From NCBI GenBank assembly GCA_965221845.1, contig OZ244919.1, forward strand, positions 2,046,001 to 2,110,000: DNA of 64,000 nt, in the 5' to 3' direction. Made by a program: the position numbers and the translations under genes. This document shows positions 17,519 through 24,643 of this stretch, piece after piece. This DNA comes from JAJEFO01 sp965221845 (GTDB lineage: Bacteria; Pseudomonadota; Alphaproteobacteria; Rhodobacterales; Rhodobacteraceae). Position 1 is the first letter of the stretch, and every line of letters starts with the position of its first letter. The notes beneath the pieces were generated by a model, which saw only the letters and a list, made by a program, of their open reading frames with translations, was not told the origin of the DNA and did no database searches.

Positions 17519-18357
17519 CAGTTGTCTTGCGAATCGTCCGGCCCCATGCCGCGTCCTGTCCCGACGACCGCCGGAAAGGCGGCCCGGGCAGGAAGGCAGT
17601 CGGCGTCATGAATGCAGACTGGACGGTGACGGCCGGCGCCATGCGGGCGCGGACCGGGGACATGCTGCCGGGCAGGGCGTCCGACCCCGGCGGCACGGCG
17701 GCGGACAGCCGCCGCTTCATGGAGGCGGTGCCGTGGCGGTTCCGCACGGGGTCGCCGTGGCGCGGCCTCCCCGAGCGGTCCGGGAACCGGGACGGCGTCT
17801 CCAGGCGGTTCCGGCGCCGGCCGCTTCCGGGGGTCTTCGCGCGCGTTTCCGACGCCTTGTCCGAGGAGTCCGGCCTTGAGTTCGTGTCCGGCGGCGGCAC
17901 GGTGGTCCGGGCGCACCGGAAGGCGGCGGGCGCAAGAGGGGGACCTCGGGCCAGGGGACCGGCCGCTCCCGGGGCGGCCTGACGGGCAGGGCCGTGGCCG
18001 TCGCGGACGCGCCGGGATGCCCTGTCCGCTTCACGGTCCTTCCCGGCCAGGCGCACGGCCCGAGGGGGTGCCGGGGCTTCCCGGCGGCCTCGCGTTCGGG
18101 GCGCTGGTCGGCGACAGGGCGTCCGGCGCGGACCGGCTGCTCGAGGACCTGGCGGAACGCGGGGCGGAGGCGGCGGTCCCGTCGAGGCGGAGCCGGACGG
18201 CGCCGCGGGCGCACGGCCGGGAGGTGTACGGGTGGCGGCACCTGGTGGAGAACTTCTTCTCGAAGATCAAGGGGTTCCGGGCGGTCGCGACGCGGTACGA
18301 GGCGGGGATCTACCTCGTCGCCGGCGTGGTGGCGGCGACATGACTGTCAACGGGCCC
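17508..18357 (+). mobile_element. IS5-family element, decayed copy 1 (850 bp)
   Basis: Bounded by perfect 15-bp terminal inverted repeats GGGCCCGTTGACAGT. The right end is followed by TA, as in copy 2 at 30653-31533; the left flank reads CA, so the TA duplication is imperfect. It is 31 bp shorter than copy 2 and carries many substitutions and an internal loss near 17940-17980. It sits exactly between convergent secB and dnaQ, and its ends supply or touch both stop codons. Confidence 0.8.
17608..18343 (+). pseudogene. IS5-family transposase, broken
   Basis: Starts MNADWTVTAGAMRARTGDMLPG and continues in three frames: the N-terminal part with EAVPWRFRTGSPWR and ALSEESGLEFVSGGGTVVRAHRKA (first catalytic region mutated from the expected VDGT), a middle part with GRSRGGLTGRAV and VLPGQAHGPRGC, and a C-terminal part with HLVENFFSKIKGFRAVATRY. 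Compared with copy 2 it has lost the DKAFDADWLLEDL block and has mutated the A-AAA-GGG slip site to CAAGAGGG. Not expected to be active. Confidence 0.8.
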
Positions 18358-19049
18358 TAGCTGAAGCGGTGCCAGAGCGAGCCCTCGCCCAGCCCGGAGA
18401 CGAATTCCGCGTGGGCCTTCTCTTCCTCACGCGTCATGCGCGGCTCAAGCCGGGACGGGCGCGGACCCGGTCGCCACTGTTCGCCCGTCTCGGGCGCCGC
18501 CGTCTCCTCGTCCTTGCCGGAAAGCAGCAGGTCCGGCTGCCTGCCCCCGATCAGTTCGAGATACAGTTCCGCCAGGATCCTGCTGTCGAGCAGCGCCCCG
18601 TGCAGGGCGCGCCTGGAGTTGTCGATGCCGAAGCGCCGGCACAGCGCGTCAAGCGATGCGGGCGATCCGGGGAACTTCCTTCGGGCGATCTCGAGGGTGT
18701 CGATCGTTCGTCCGTCATCGATCTGGGGCAAAGAGAGCCAGCGGAGCTCCGCGTTCAGGAACTTCATGTCGAAAGCCGCGTTGTGGATGACCAGCGTCGC
18801 GTCGCCGATGAACGTCAGGAAATCCTGCGCAATTTCGCCGAATGACGGCTTTCCGCTCAGAAAGTCGCTGGTGAGGCCATGAACATCGACCGCCTCCTTG
18901 GGCACCTCACGCTCCGGATTGACGTATTGGTGATAGGTCTCTCCCGTCGGAACGTGGCCGAGCAGCTCGACGGCGCCGATCTCGACGATGCGGTCGCCTG
19001 AACCCGGATCAAGGCCCGTTGTCTCCGTGTCGAGGACAATTTCTCTCAT
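18357..19049 (-). CDS. dnaQ: DNA polymerase III epsilon subunit (proofreading exonuclease)
   Basis: DEDDh 3'-5' exonuclease of the replicative polymerase. ExoI motif MREIVLDTETTGLDPGSGDR (residues 1-20), ExoII VIHNAAFDMKFLNAEL, ExoIII HGALLDSRILAELYLEL with the catalytic His and Asp. The C-terminal tail (HAEFVSGLGEGSLWHRFS) holds the polymerase-binding region. The ATG at 19049 lies inside the coaE gene (41-nt overlap). The TAG stop is formed at the junction with the right end of an IS5 element (CTA at 18357-18359), so the last residue or stop may have been changed by the insertion. 230 residues. Confidence 0.94.
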   Translation of the reverse strand: MREIVLDTETTGLDPGSGDRIVEIGAVELLGHVPTGETYHQYVNPEREVPKEAVDVHGLTSDFLSGKPSFGEIAQDFLTFIGDATLVIHNAAFDMKFLNAELRWLSLPQIDDGRTIDTLEIARRKFPGSPASLDALCRRFGIDNSRRALHGALLDSRILAELYLELIGGRQPDLLLSGKDEETAAPETGEQWRPGPRPSRLEPRMTREEEKAHAEFVSGLGEGSLWHRFS

Positions 19050-19641
19050 GAGCCCGCCCGGCCTTGATCCGCTCAACCACATCATGAACGGACCTGCGGG
19101 CGGCTTCAAGAGTCGTCGTCTCGATGACGTAGTCGGCGCGACGGCGCTTTTCGGCGTCCGGCATCTGCCTGGACGCGATCCGCGCGAATTTCTCCTCCGT
19201 CCATCCCGGCCGCGCCAGGACGCGGTTGCGCTGCACGCCTTCCGACGCTGACGCGACGACGACGACGTCCACGCTCCCTTCCGCGCCGGTCTCGAAGAGA
19301 AGGGGAATGTCGACCAGAACGACCGGCGCAGTCGCGGCGTCAACGAATCTCCCGCGATCGGCACGCACCAGAGGGTGGACGGCGCGCTCGATCCTGTCCA
19401 GGGCGGCGCCGTCCCGCGCAATCCAGTCTGAAAGCGCTCCCCGGTCTACCGCGTCGTCGCGGATCGCTGCGGGATTGAGCGACCCGACCGGCCCGACGGC
19501 CGCGCCGCCCTTGCCGTAAAGGCGACGCACGGCGGCGTCAGCGTCCCAGACCGGGATCCCGGCGTCCCGGAACATGCCCGCCGTGGTCGTCTTTCCCATG
19601 CCGACGGACCCGGTGAGCCCGATGACGACCGGACGGGTCAC
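19009..19641 (-). CDS. coaE: Dephospho-CoA kinase
   Basis: Catalyses the last step of coenzyme A synthesis, phosphorylating the 3'-OH of dephospho-CoA. The Walker A GLTGSVGMGKTTT is at residues 8-20, followed by the WDADAAVRRLY block, the VVLVDIPLLFETG lid region and RNRVLARPGWTEEKFARIASRQMP. 210 residues. The 3' end extends 41 nt into dnaQ. Overlaps aroE by 4 nt. The conserved chromosomal set maf-aroE-coaE-dnaQ lies beside oriC in Caulobacter. Confidence 0.94.
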   Translation of the reverse strand: MTRPVVIGLTGSVGMGKTTTAGMFRDAGIPVWDADAAVRRLYGKGGAAVGPVGSLNPAAIRDDAVDRGALSDWIARDGAALDRIERAVHPLVRADRGRFVDAATAPVVLVDIPLLFETGAEGSVDVVVVASASEGVQRNRVLARPGWTEEKFARIASRQMPDAEKRRRADYVIETTTLEAARRSVHDVVERIKAGRAHERNCPRHGDNGP

Positions 19642-20474
19642 GAGAGAACGGCCAGCCGCAGACGCTCGTCAACATGCGGCGCGATCCCGAACCAGCTTTC
19701 GAAGCCGGGCGCGGCCTGGAAAAGAAGCATTCCGAGACCGTCGGCCGTCCTGCATCCGATGCGGCGTGCCTGCGCAAGGAGCTCGGTCTCGAGAGGCACG
19801 TAGACCAGATCCGTAACCACGGCGTCGCGGGACAGCCCGCCAAGCGGCACTTTCAGCCTGTCGTGGCCGACCATGCCAAGCGAAGTCGCGTTGACGACCG
19901 TCCTTGCGCCCTTGAGCATGTCGCCGGCCTCACTCCAGTCGTGAACCCGAACCCTCGCGCCGAATTCCCGCCTCAGACTGTCGCTGCGCGCGCGCGTTCG
20001 GTTTGACAGGCGGACCTCCCCGGCCCCTGCGTCCAAGAGAGATGCGACAACCGCGCGCGCGGCCCCTCCCGCGCCAAGAACCGCAGCCGGCCCCTGATCG
20101 GGGCTCCAGCCGGGAACGTTGCTGCGCAGGTTCTCCATGAAGCCGTAGCCGTCCGTGCTGTCCGCATGGACCGTGCCATCGTCACGAAACGACAGCGTGT
20201 TCGCGGAACCGGCCGCGTCGGCCGCGTCGGACACCAGATCCGCAACCTCCAGAACACGCTCCTTGTGCGGAATCGTGACGTTGGCACCGACGAATCCGAG
20301 TCTTGGAAGAGCGCGGATGGCGGTCTTCAGGTCATCTTCGGAGACATCCATCGGGATGTAGTGACCCGGGACGCCCGAGCGGGTCAGCCAGTGACTGAAT
20401 ATCCGCGGCGACCTTGAATGAGCGACGGGCGAGCCGATCACGCCGGCAAGGGGAATTCGACCGGGGGCCGTCAT
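19638..20474 (-). CDS. aroE: Shikimate dehydrogenase
   Basis: NADP-dependent reduction of 3-dehydroshikimate to shikimate in aromatic amino-acid synthesis. The shikimate-binding SRSPRIF follows residue 19; the catalytic Lys71 is in NVTIPHKE and Asp108 in ADSTDGYGF. The nucleotide-binding loop is VLGAGGAARAVV and the NADP-recognition segment SNRTRARSD. 278 residues, full length. ATGA overlap with the maf stop upstream and with the coaE start downstream. Confidence 0.95.
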   Translation of the reverse strand: MTAPGRIPLAGVIGSPVAHSRSPRIFSHWLTRSGVPGHYIPMDVSEDDLKTAIRALPRLGFVGANVTIPHKERVLEVADLVSDAADAAGSANTLSFRDDGTVHADSTDGYGFMENLRSNVPGWSPDQGPAAVLGAGGAARAVVASLLDAGAGEVRLSNRTRARSDSLRREFGARVRVHDWSEAGDMLKGARTVVNATSLGMVGHDRLKVPLGGLSRDAVVTDLVYVPLETELLAQARRIGCRTADGLGMLLFQAAPGFESWFGIAPHVDERLRLAVLS

Positions 20475-21070
20475 GACGTCAGCGTGCCCCGCTGCGCCAG
20501 ATAGGACAAGACTTCCAGCAAAGGCAGGCCGAGAACGACGAAATGGTCGCCGTCGATGCGGTCAAAGAGGCGAATGCCTTCGTCCTCGATCCTGTAAGCG
20601 GCTGCGGAGCTCCGGACGCGCTCCCAGTTCCGGTCGACGTAGCCTTCTATCCACGCGTCCGACCGCGTTCCCGCTTTCAGCCTTGCCCGGCCAGCGTGCC
20701 GCCAGATCGGGCGCGCGCCTTGATAGATGACCGCGGCGGAATGAAGCTCGTGCTCGACGCCGCGCATTGACATGAGCCGACGGACCGCGTCTTCCCGGGT
20801 CTCCGGCTTGGAGAGGACGCGCCCTTCGAATTCGAGGACCTGGTCGGCGCCGAGAACAAGCCCTTCCGGGTGCCTTGACGCCACCTTGCGCGCCTTCGCT
20901 TCCGCAAGCGCGTCCGCGATGTCACGAGGGCGGGCGCCGCAGTTCTGAAGACCGTCCCGGATCGCGTCTTCGTCGACCCGCGCCGGCCTGGTGACGAAGC
21001 GGACGCCTGCCCGACGCAGCAATTCAGCGCGCGCAGCCGAGCCCGAGGCGAGAATCAAGCTTTCCGGCAT
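20471..21070 (-). CDS. maf: Maf/YceF-like nucleotide pyrophosphatase
   Basis: House-cleaning nucleoside triphosphate pyrophosphatase that removes modified or non-canonical nucleotides. The start MPESLILASGSAARAELLRRAG holds the SxSxxR substrate loop, followed by LVLGADQVLEFEGRVLSKP (catalytic Asp) and AAAYRIEDEGIRLFDRIDGDHFVVLGLPL at the C-terminal end. The ATG at 21070 gives 199 residues; the reading frame is open 30 nt further up but that would run into the DnaA-box region. First gene of the maf-aroE-coaE-dnaQ unit. Confidence 0.93.
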   Translation of the reverse strand: MPESLILASGSAARAELLRRAGVRFVTRPARVDEDAIRDGLQNCGARPRDIADALAEAKARKVASRHPEGLVLGADQVLEFEGRVLSKPETREDAVRRLMSMRGVEHELHSAAVIYQGARPIWRHAGRARLKAGTRSDAWIEGYVDRNWERVRSSAAAYRIEDEGIRLFDRIDGDHFVVLGLPLLEVLSYLAQRGTLTS

Positions 21071-21078
21071 GTGGATAA
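21070..21078 (-). other. Perfect DnaA box
   Basis: TTATCCACA on the minus strand, matching the consensus box exactly and overlapping the first base of the maf start codon. DnaA binding here could also repress maf transcription or translation start; that is inference. Confidence 0.7.
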
Positions 21079-21441
21079 CCCTGTGCGGTTCTCGATGCAT
21101 GCCCTGTTTGAATCATGGCAGGAACCGGCCTGGACGCCTCTCCGCGTCTCGGGACGACTCTTTCGGCCTGTTCCGCTCAAGACTTGTCCACCGTGGAAAA
21201 ACGGTTCGCGCGACATGTGGACAACCCTTTTTTCCAAGGGTTTTCCAGAGAAGATCCACAGTTCAACGATCCGCGCAAACACGATAAAATGTTCATATCA
21301 ATGGAGGAAACGAGATGTCCCGGCGATTCGCTGCAACCGCGCGCGCTGACGTTGACACGTGTGCATAAGTCAGGTCATATGACATGAATTCCACTTGTTC
21401 CCATGTCTTACTTCCATCACAACCTTTCGAATCCTTGAATC
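21071..21441. other. Predicted chromosomal replication origin (oriC)
   Basis: A non-coding gap of about 370-400 bp between divergent maf and hemJ. It starts with TGTGGATAA at 21070-21078 (reverse of the consensus DnaA box TTATCCACA), then TTGTCCACC at 21184-21192, TGTGGACAA at 21216-21224 (TTGTCCACA on the minus strand) and AGATCCACA at 21252-21260. Five GANTC methylation sites occur (21110, 21156, 21325, 21429, 21437) where about one is expected by chance. The right half (21280-21441) is clearly AT-richer than its surroundings. The gene order matches Caulobacter, whose origin lies between the maf-side cluster and the hemE/rho-mnmE-mnmG-rsmG-parAB cluster. No CtrA TTAA-N7-TTAA site was seen. 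Confidence 0.65.
21352..21380 (+). promoter_or_regulatory. Candidate hemJ promoter inside the origin region
   Basis: TTGACA at 21352-21357 is a perfect -35 hexamer; TCATAT at 21375-21380, 17 bp away, is a weak -10. It would read rightwards into hemJ from the AT-rich half of the origin, as promoters do in Caulobacter oriC. Confidence 0.35.
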
Positions 21442-21471
21442 TTGTCGGAGAAGGTAGCACAGGCTTGGGGA

Positions 21472-21921
21472 ATGATTGAAGTCATGACATCCGCATATCC
21501 CTGGCTGAAGTCTCTTCATGTCATTTCGGTCATTTCATGGATGGCGGGCCTCTTGTACCTTCCTCGCCTCTTCGTCCATCACGTGGAGCAGGCAGGCCGC
21601 AGTGCCGGAAGCAATGACATCTTCGTGATGATGGAGAGGCGGCTTATGCGCGTCATCATGAACCCTGCGATGATGGCGACATGGATCTTCGGGGTTGCGC
21701 TGGTTCTTGTTCCGGGAACCGTTGACTGGTCGCAGGCATGGCCTTGGCCGAAGCTCGCGGCGGTGCTCGCGATGACCTGGTTCCATCATTGGCTGTCCCG
21801 GAGACGGAAGGCCTTGGAGGCCGGAACGAATGCGCTCAGCGGCCGGCAGTACCGGCTGATGAACGAGGTGCCGACGGTCCTGATGATCGTTATTGTCGTT
21901 TCGGTCGTGGTGAAGTTCTGA
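21472..21921 (+). CDS. hemJ: HemJ protoporphyrinogen IX oxidase
   Basis: Integral membrane enzyme (UPF0093/CopD-like) that oxidises protoporphyrinogen IX to protoporphyrin IX in haem synthesis. Four membrane segments are visible. Conserved residues are in LHVISVISWMAGLLYLPRLFVHHVE (His in the first helix), MMERRLMRVIMNPAMMATW and WPKLAAVLAMTWFHHWL. The ATG at 21472 (MIEVMTSAYPWLKSLH) gives 149 residues as in relatives; an in-frame TTG at 21442 and an ATG at 21484 are alternatives. It lies between the origin and rho. The hemE gene usually next to it in relatives is not present in this window. Confidence 0.88.
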   Translation: MIEVMTSAYPWLKSLHVISVISWMAGLLYLPRLFVHHVEQAGRSAGSNDIFVMMERRLMRVIMNPAMMATWIFGVALVLVPGTVDWSQAWPWPKLAAVLAMTWFHHWLSRRRKALEAGTNALSGRQYRLMNEVPTVLMIVIVVSVVVKF

Positions 21922-21927
21922 CGGTTG

Positions 21928-21956
21928 TTGACTTGCCGTCCGACGTTGACTAGACG
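21928..21956 (+). promoter_or_regulatory. Candidate rho promoter
   Basis: TTGACT at 21928-21933 and TAGACG at 21951-21956 with a 17-bp spacer, leaving a leader of about 85 nt before the rho ATG. Leaders of rho genes are often autoregulated by Rho itself; nothing here proves that. Confidence 0.4.
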
Positions 21957-22045
21957 CGTTCATCAGGTGTCGTCCTGGCATCGAGAGCCGTTCTGCAATC
22001 CCGTTCACCTTCCGCGCGTGCCGCGGACGCCCGAAAGGCTTCGTC

Positions 22046-23314
22046 ATGGCTGATCGCCTCAATCTCTCTGAACTTAAGTCCAAGTCGCCGAAGGAACTCC
22101 TGGATCTCGCAGAGGATCTCGAGATCGAGAACGCCTCGACCATGCGCAAGGGCGAGATGATGTTCTCGATACTCAAGGAACGCGCGGACGAGGACTGGAC
22201 GATCGGGGGCGATGGCGTTCTGGAGGTCCTTCAGGACGGATTCGGATTCCTGCGCTCGCCGGAAGCGAACTACCTGCCCGGCCCGGACGACATCTACGTT
22301 TCGCCCGACATGATCCGGCAGTTCGCTCTGCGCACCGGCGACACGGTCGAGGGCGTCATCCGCGAACCGAACGACAGCGAACGGTACTTCGCGATGACGA
22401 ACGTGGAGAAGATCAACTTCGAGGATCCGAACAGGGCGCGTCACAAGGTGAGCTTCGACAATCTCACGCCTTTGTATCCGGACGAACGGCTGACGATGGA
22501 GATAGAGGATCCGACTATCAAGGACAGGTCAGCCCGGGTCATCGACCTTGTTGCGCCGGTCGGAAAGGGCCAGAGGTCTCTGATCGTCGCCCCGCCCAGG
22601 ACGGGAAAGACGGTGATTCTCCAGAACATCGCGCACTCGATCGAGACCAATCATCCGGAATGCTACCTGATCGTGCTCCTGATCGACGAGCGTCCCGAGG
22701 AGGTCACCGACATGCAAAGGTCGGTGAAGGGCGAAGTGATCTCCTCGACCTTCGACGAGCCTGCCAGCCGTCACGTCGCGGTGAGCGACATGGTGATCGA
22801 GAAGGCCAAGCGCCTTGTGGAGCACAAGCGGGATGTTGTGATCCTGCTTGACTCGATCACCCGCCTGGGGCGCGCGTTCAACACGGTCGTGCCATCGTCC
22901 GGAAAGGTCCTGACCGGCGGCGTGGACGCAAACGCGCTGCAGCGCCCGAAGCGCTTTTTCGGCGCGGCAAGAAACATAGAGGAGGGCGGATCCCTGACCA
23001 TCATCGCGACGGCGCTCGTAGAGACCGGCAGCAGGATGGACGAGGTGATCTTCGAGGAGTTCAAGGGGACGGGCAACAGCGAGATCGTTCTGGACCGGAA
23101 AGTCGCGGACAAGCGCGTCTATCCCGCGATGGACATCCTAAAGTCCGGAACGCGGAAGGAGGATCTGCTTGTCGACAAGAACGACCTGCAGAAGACTTTC
23201 GTGCTGAGACGGATCCTGAACCCGATGGGAACGACCGACGCCATTGAGTTCCTGTTGTCGAAGTTGAAGCAGACAAAGACAAACGCTCAATTCTTCGATT
23301 CGATGAATGCCTGA
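22046..23314 (+). CDS. rho: Transcription termination factor Rho
   Basis: Hexameric RNA-dependent helicase that terminates transcription. N-terminal helical domain MADRLNLSELKSKSPKELLDLAEDL, cold-shock-like RNA-binding domain with DGFGFLRSPEANYLPGPDDIYVS, Walker A VAPPRTGKTVIL near 182-192, Walker B VVILLDSITRLGRAFNTV near 265, and the Q/R loops in SGKVLTGGVDANALQRPKRFFGAARN. Length 422 residues is normal. Ends 16 bp before IS30 copy 1, so its natural terminator region may be lost; only a run of T (23320-23328) remains. Confidence 0.97.
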   Translation: MADRLNLSELKSKSPKELLDLAEDLEIENASTMRKGEMMFSILKERADEDWTIGGDGVLEVLQDGFGFLRSPEANYLPGPDDIYVSPDMIRQFALRTGDTVEGVIREPNDSERYFAMTNVEKINFEDPNRARHKVSFDNLTPLYPDERLTMEIEDPTIKDRSARVIDLVAPVGKGQRSLIVAPPRTGKTVILQNIAHSIETNHPECYLIVLLIDERPEEVTDMQRSVKGEVISSTFDEPASRHVAVSDMVIEKAKRLVEHKRDVVILLDSITRLGRAFNTVVPSSGKVLTGGVDANALQRPKRFFGAARNIEEGGSLTIIATALVETGSRMDEVIFEEFKGTGNSEIVLDRKVADKRVYPAMDILKSGTRKEDLLVDKNDLQKTFVLRRILNPMGTTDAIEFLLSKLKQTKTNAQFFDSMNA

Positions 23315-23450
23315 TTTCATTTTTTTTTCACCCCCGTTCCACTCTGAAGTGCAACACCTGATGCAGTGTTCCTGGTCGTTCGGCGACACATGATGTTGCG
23401 AATCGGCCAGGCGGCGACGACAGTCCCTGTGATGAAGCAAGGAGACTGTC

Positions 23451-24409
23451 ATGCCCGAGGGCCATCGCCACCTGACCTATGCGGAACGCTGCCAGATCCA
23501 CGCCCTGAGGAAAAGCGGGCTTTCCGGCCCGGCGATCGCCCGCCAGCTCGGCCGCGACCGCACGACGGTCTGGCGCGAGGTGCGGCGCAACTCCGGCAGG
23601 CGCGGCTACCGCCACAAGCAAGCCCAGCGCAAGTCGGACAGGCGCCGCAGCGCGGCCTCGTCGGTGGCGCGCAAGATGACGCCGGAGCTGTGGCGCATGG
23701 CGGAGGAGCGGCTGGCCGAGGGCCGGGCCCCGAGCAGGTCAGCGGGCGCCTCCGCAAGGAGGGCGAGCCGATGGCGGGGCGGCAGTGGATCTACGAGCGC
23801 ATCCACGCCGACCGGAAGGCCGGCGGCGGTCTCTGGCGGCATCTCCGCCGCCGCGGCAGGAAGCCGAACCGGAAGGGCGGCGCCCACGCGGGCCGCGGCC
23901 GCATCCCGGGCCGGGTGGACATCTCCGAGCGCCCGGACGTCGTGGAGGCGAAGGAACGGGTCGGCGACTGGGAGGCCGACACCATCGTTGGCAAGGGCCA
24001 CAGCGGCGCGCTTGTCTCCCTGGTGGACAGGGCGTCCAAGTACACGCTGCTCGAAAGGGTCGAGAGGAAGACGGCGGACGCGGTCGGCTCGGCCATGACC
24101 GGCATGCTGGGCCCTCTCCCCGTGCACACGGTCACCGCGGACAACGGCAAGGAGTTCGCGGGCCATGCCAGGGTGGCCGAGGCGCTGGGCGCGGGGTTCT
24201 TCTTCGCGCGCCCGTACCACTCCTGGGAGCGCGGCACGGACGAGCACGTGAACGGGCTGGTGCGGGAGTGGTTCCCGAAGGGCACGGACTTCCGCAAGGT
24301 GACGGACGAGGCCGTGAAGGCCGTCCAGGACCGGCTGAACGCACGTCCGAGGAAGGCGCTGGGCTACCTCACCCCGTCCGAGGCCTTCCACCAGGCGCAG
24401 CCGCCCTGA
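23451..24409 (+). pseudogene. IS30-family transposase, frameshifted
   Basis: The N-terminal part (MPEGHRHLTYAERCQIHALR, helix-turn-helix SGPAIARQLGRDRTTVWREV) is in one frame; from about 23725 the rest is in another (EQVSGRLRKEGEP through to HQAQPP). Compared with intact copies, GGGCTGGAGCCCC has become GGGCCGGGCCCC, a 1-nt deletion plus a substitution. The DDE residues in DWEADTI, TADNGKEF and ERGTDEHVNG are still readable downstream, though LN has become TD next to the catalytic Glu. Total 959 nt against 960 in copies 2 and 3. Confidence 0.9.
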
Positions 24410-24454
24410 GGGGGCCGTTCCGGGGCCGCCGGGGGCGGCTCCGAGGGGAGATGC

Positions 24455-24525
24455 GCGCTGTCCGCGGCCCGCCGTCCTCCGGTCGGGCTCCGCCCTCCCT
24501 GCGTCCGGCGGGCCGCGGACAGCGC
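24455..24525 (+). repeat. 20-bp perfect hairpin in the IS30 3' non-coding region
   Basis: GCGCTGTCCGCGGCCCGCCG at 24455-24474 pairs exactly with 24506-24525, with a 31-nt loop. The same structure is present in copies 2 and 3 (about 45440-45510 and 62189-62259). No U-run follows, so it is not a standard intrinsic terminator. It may stop read-through, protect mRNA ends or be a recognition structure of the element. Confidence 0.75.
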
Positions 24526-24643
24526 CCGGCAGGGCTTGCACCGCCCCGGAAGACTGGCTACGCCTCCCGGTGAAGGGACCGCCGCCGCTCGGGCTTCGCC
24601 CCTCGCTGGCTGATGTTGCACTTCAGAGTGGAAGCGGCGTCAT

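Larger units (their letters stand above)
23331..24639 (+). mobile_element. IS30-family element copy 1 (1309 bp)
   Basis: Ends are CCCCCG and CGGCG outside a 20-bp inverted repeat TTCCACTCTGAAGTGCAACA. Flanked by a 3-bp direct repeat TCA (23328-23330 and 24640-24642), as expected for IS30. It lies between rho and mnmE in the same orientation, and its right end is four bases from the mnmE ATG. Same length as copies 2 and 3, but with a 1-nt loss in the transposase gene balanced by a 1-nt gain in the 3' non-coding part. Confidence 0.92.

Noticed and set aside
23312..23330. Intrinsic terminator after rho
   Set aside because: Only a T-run is present; no stem precedes it, and the IS insertion starts immediately after.
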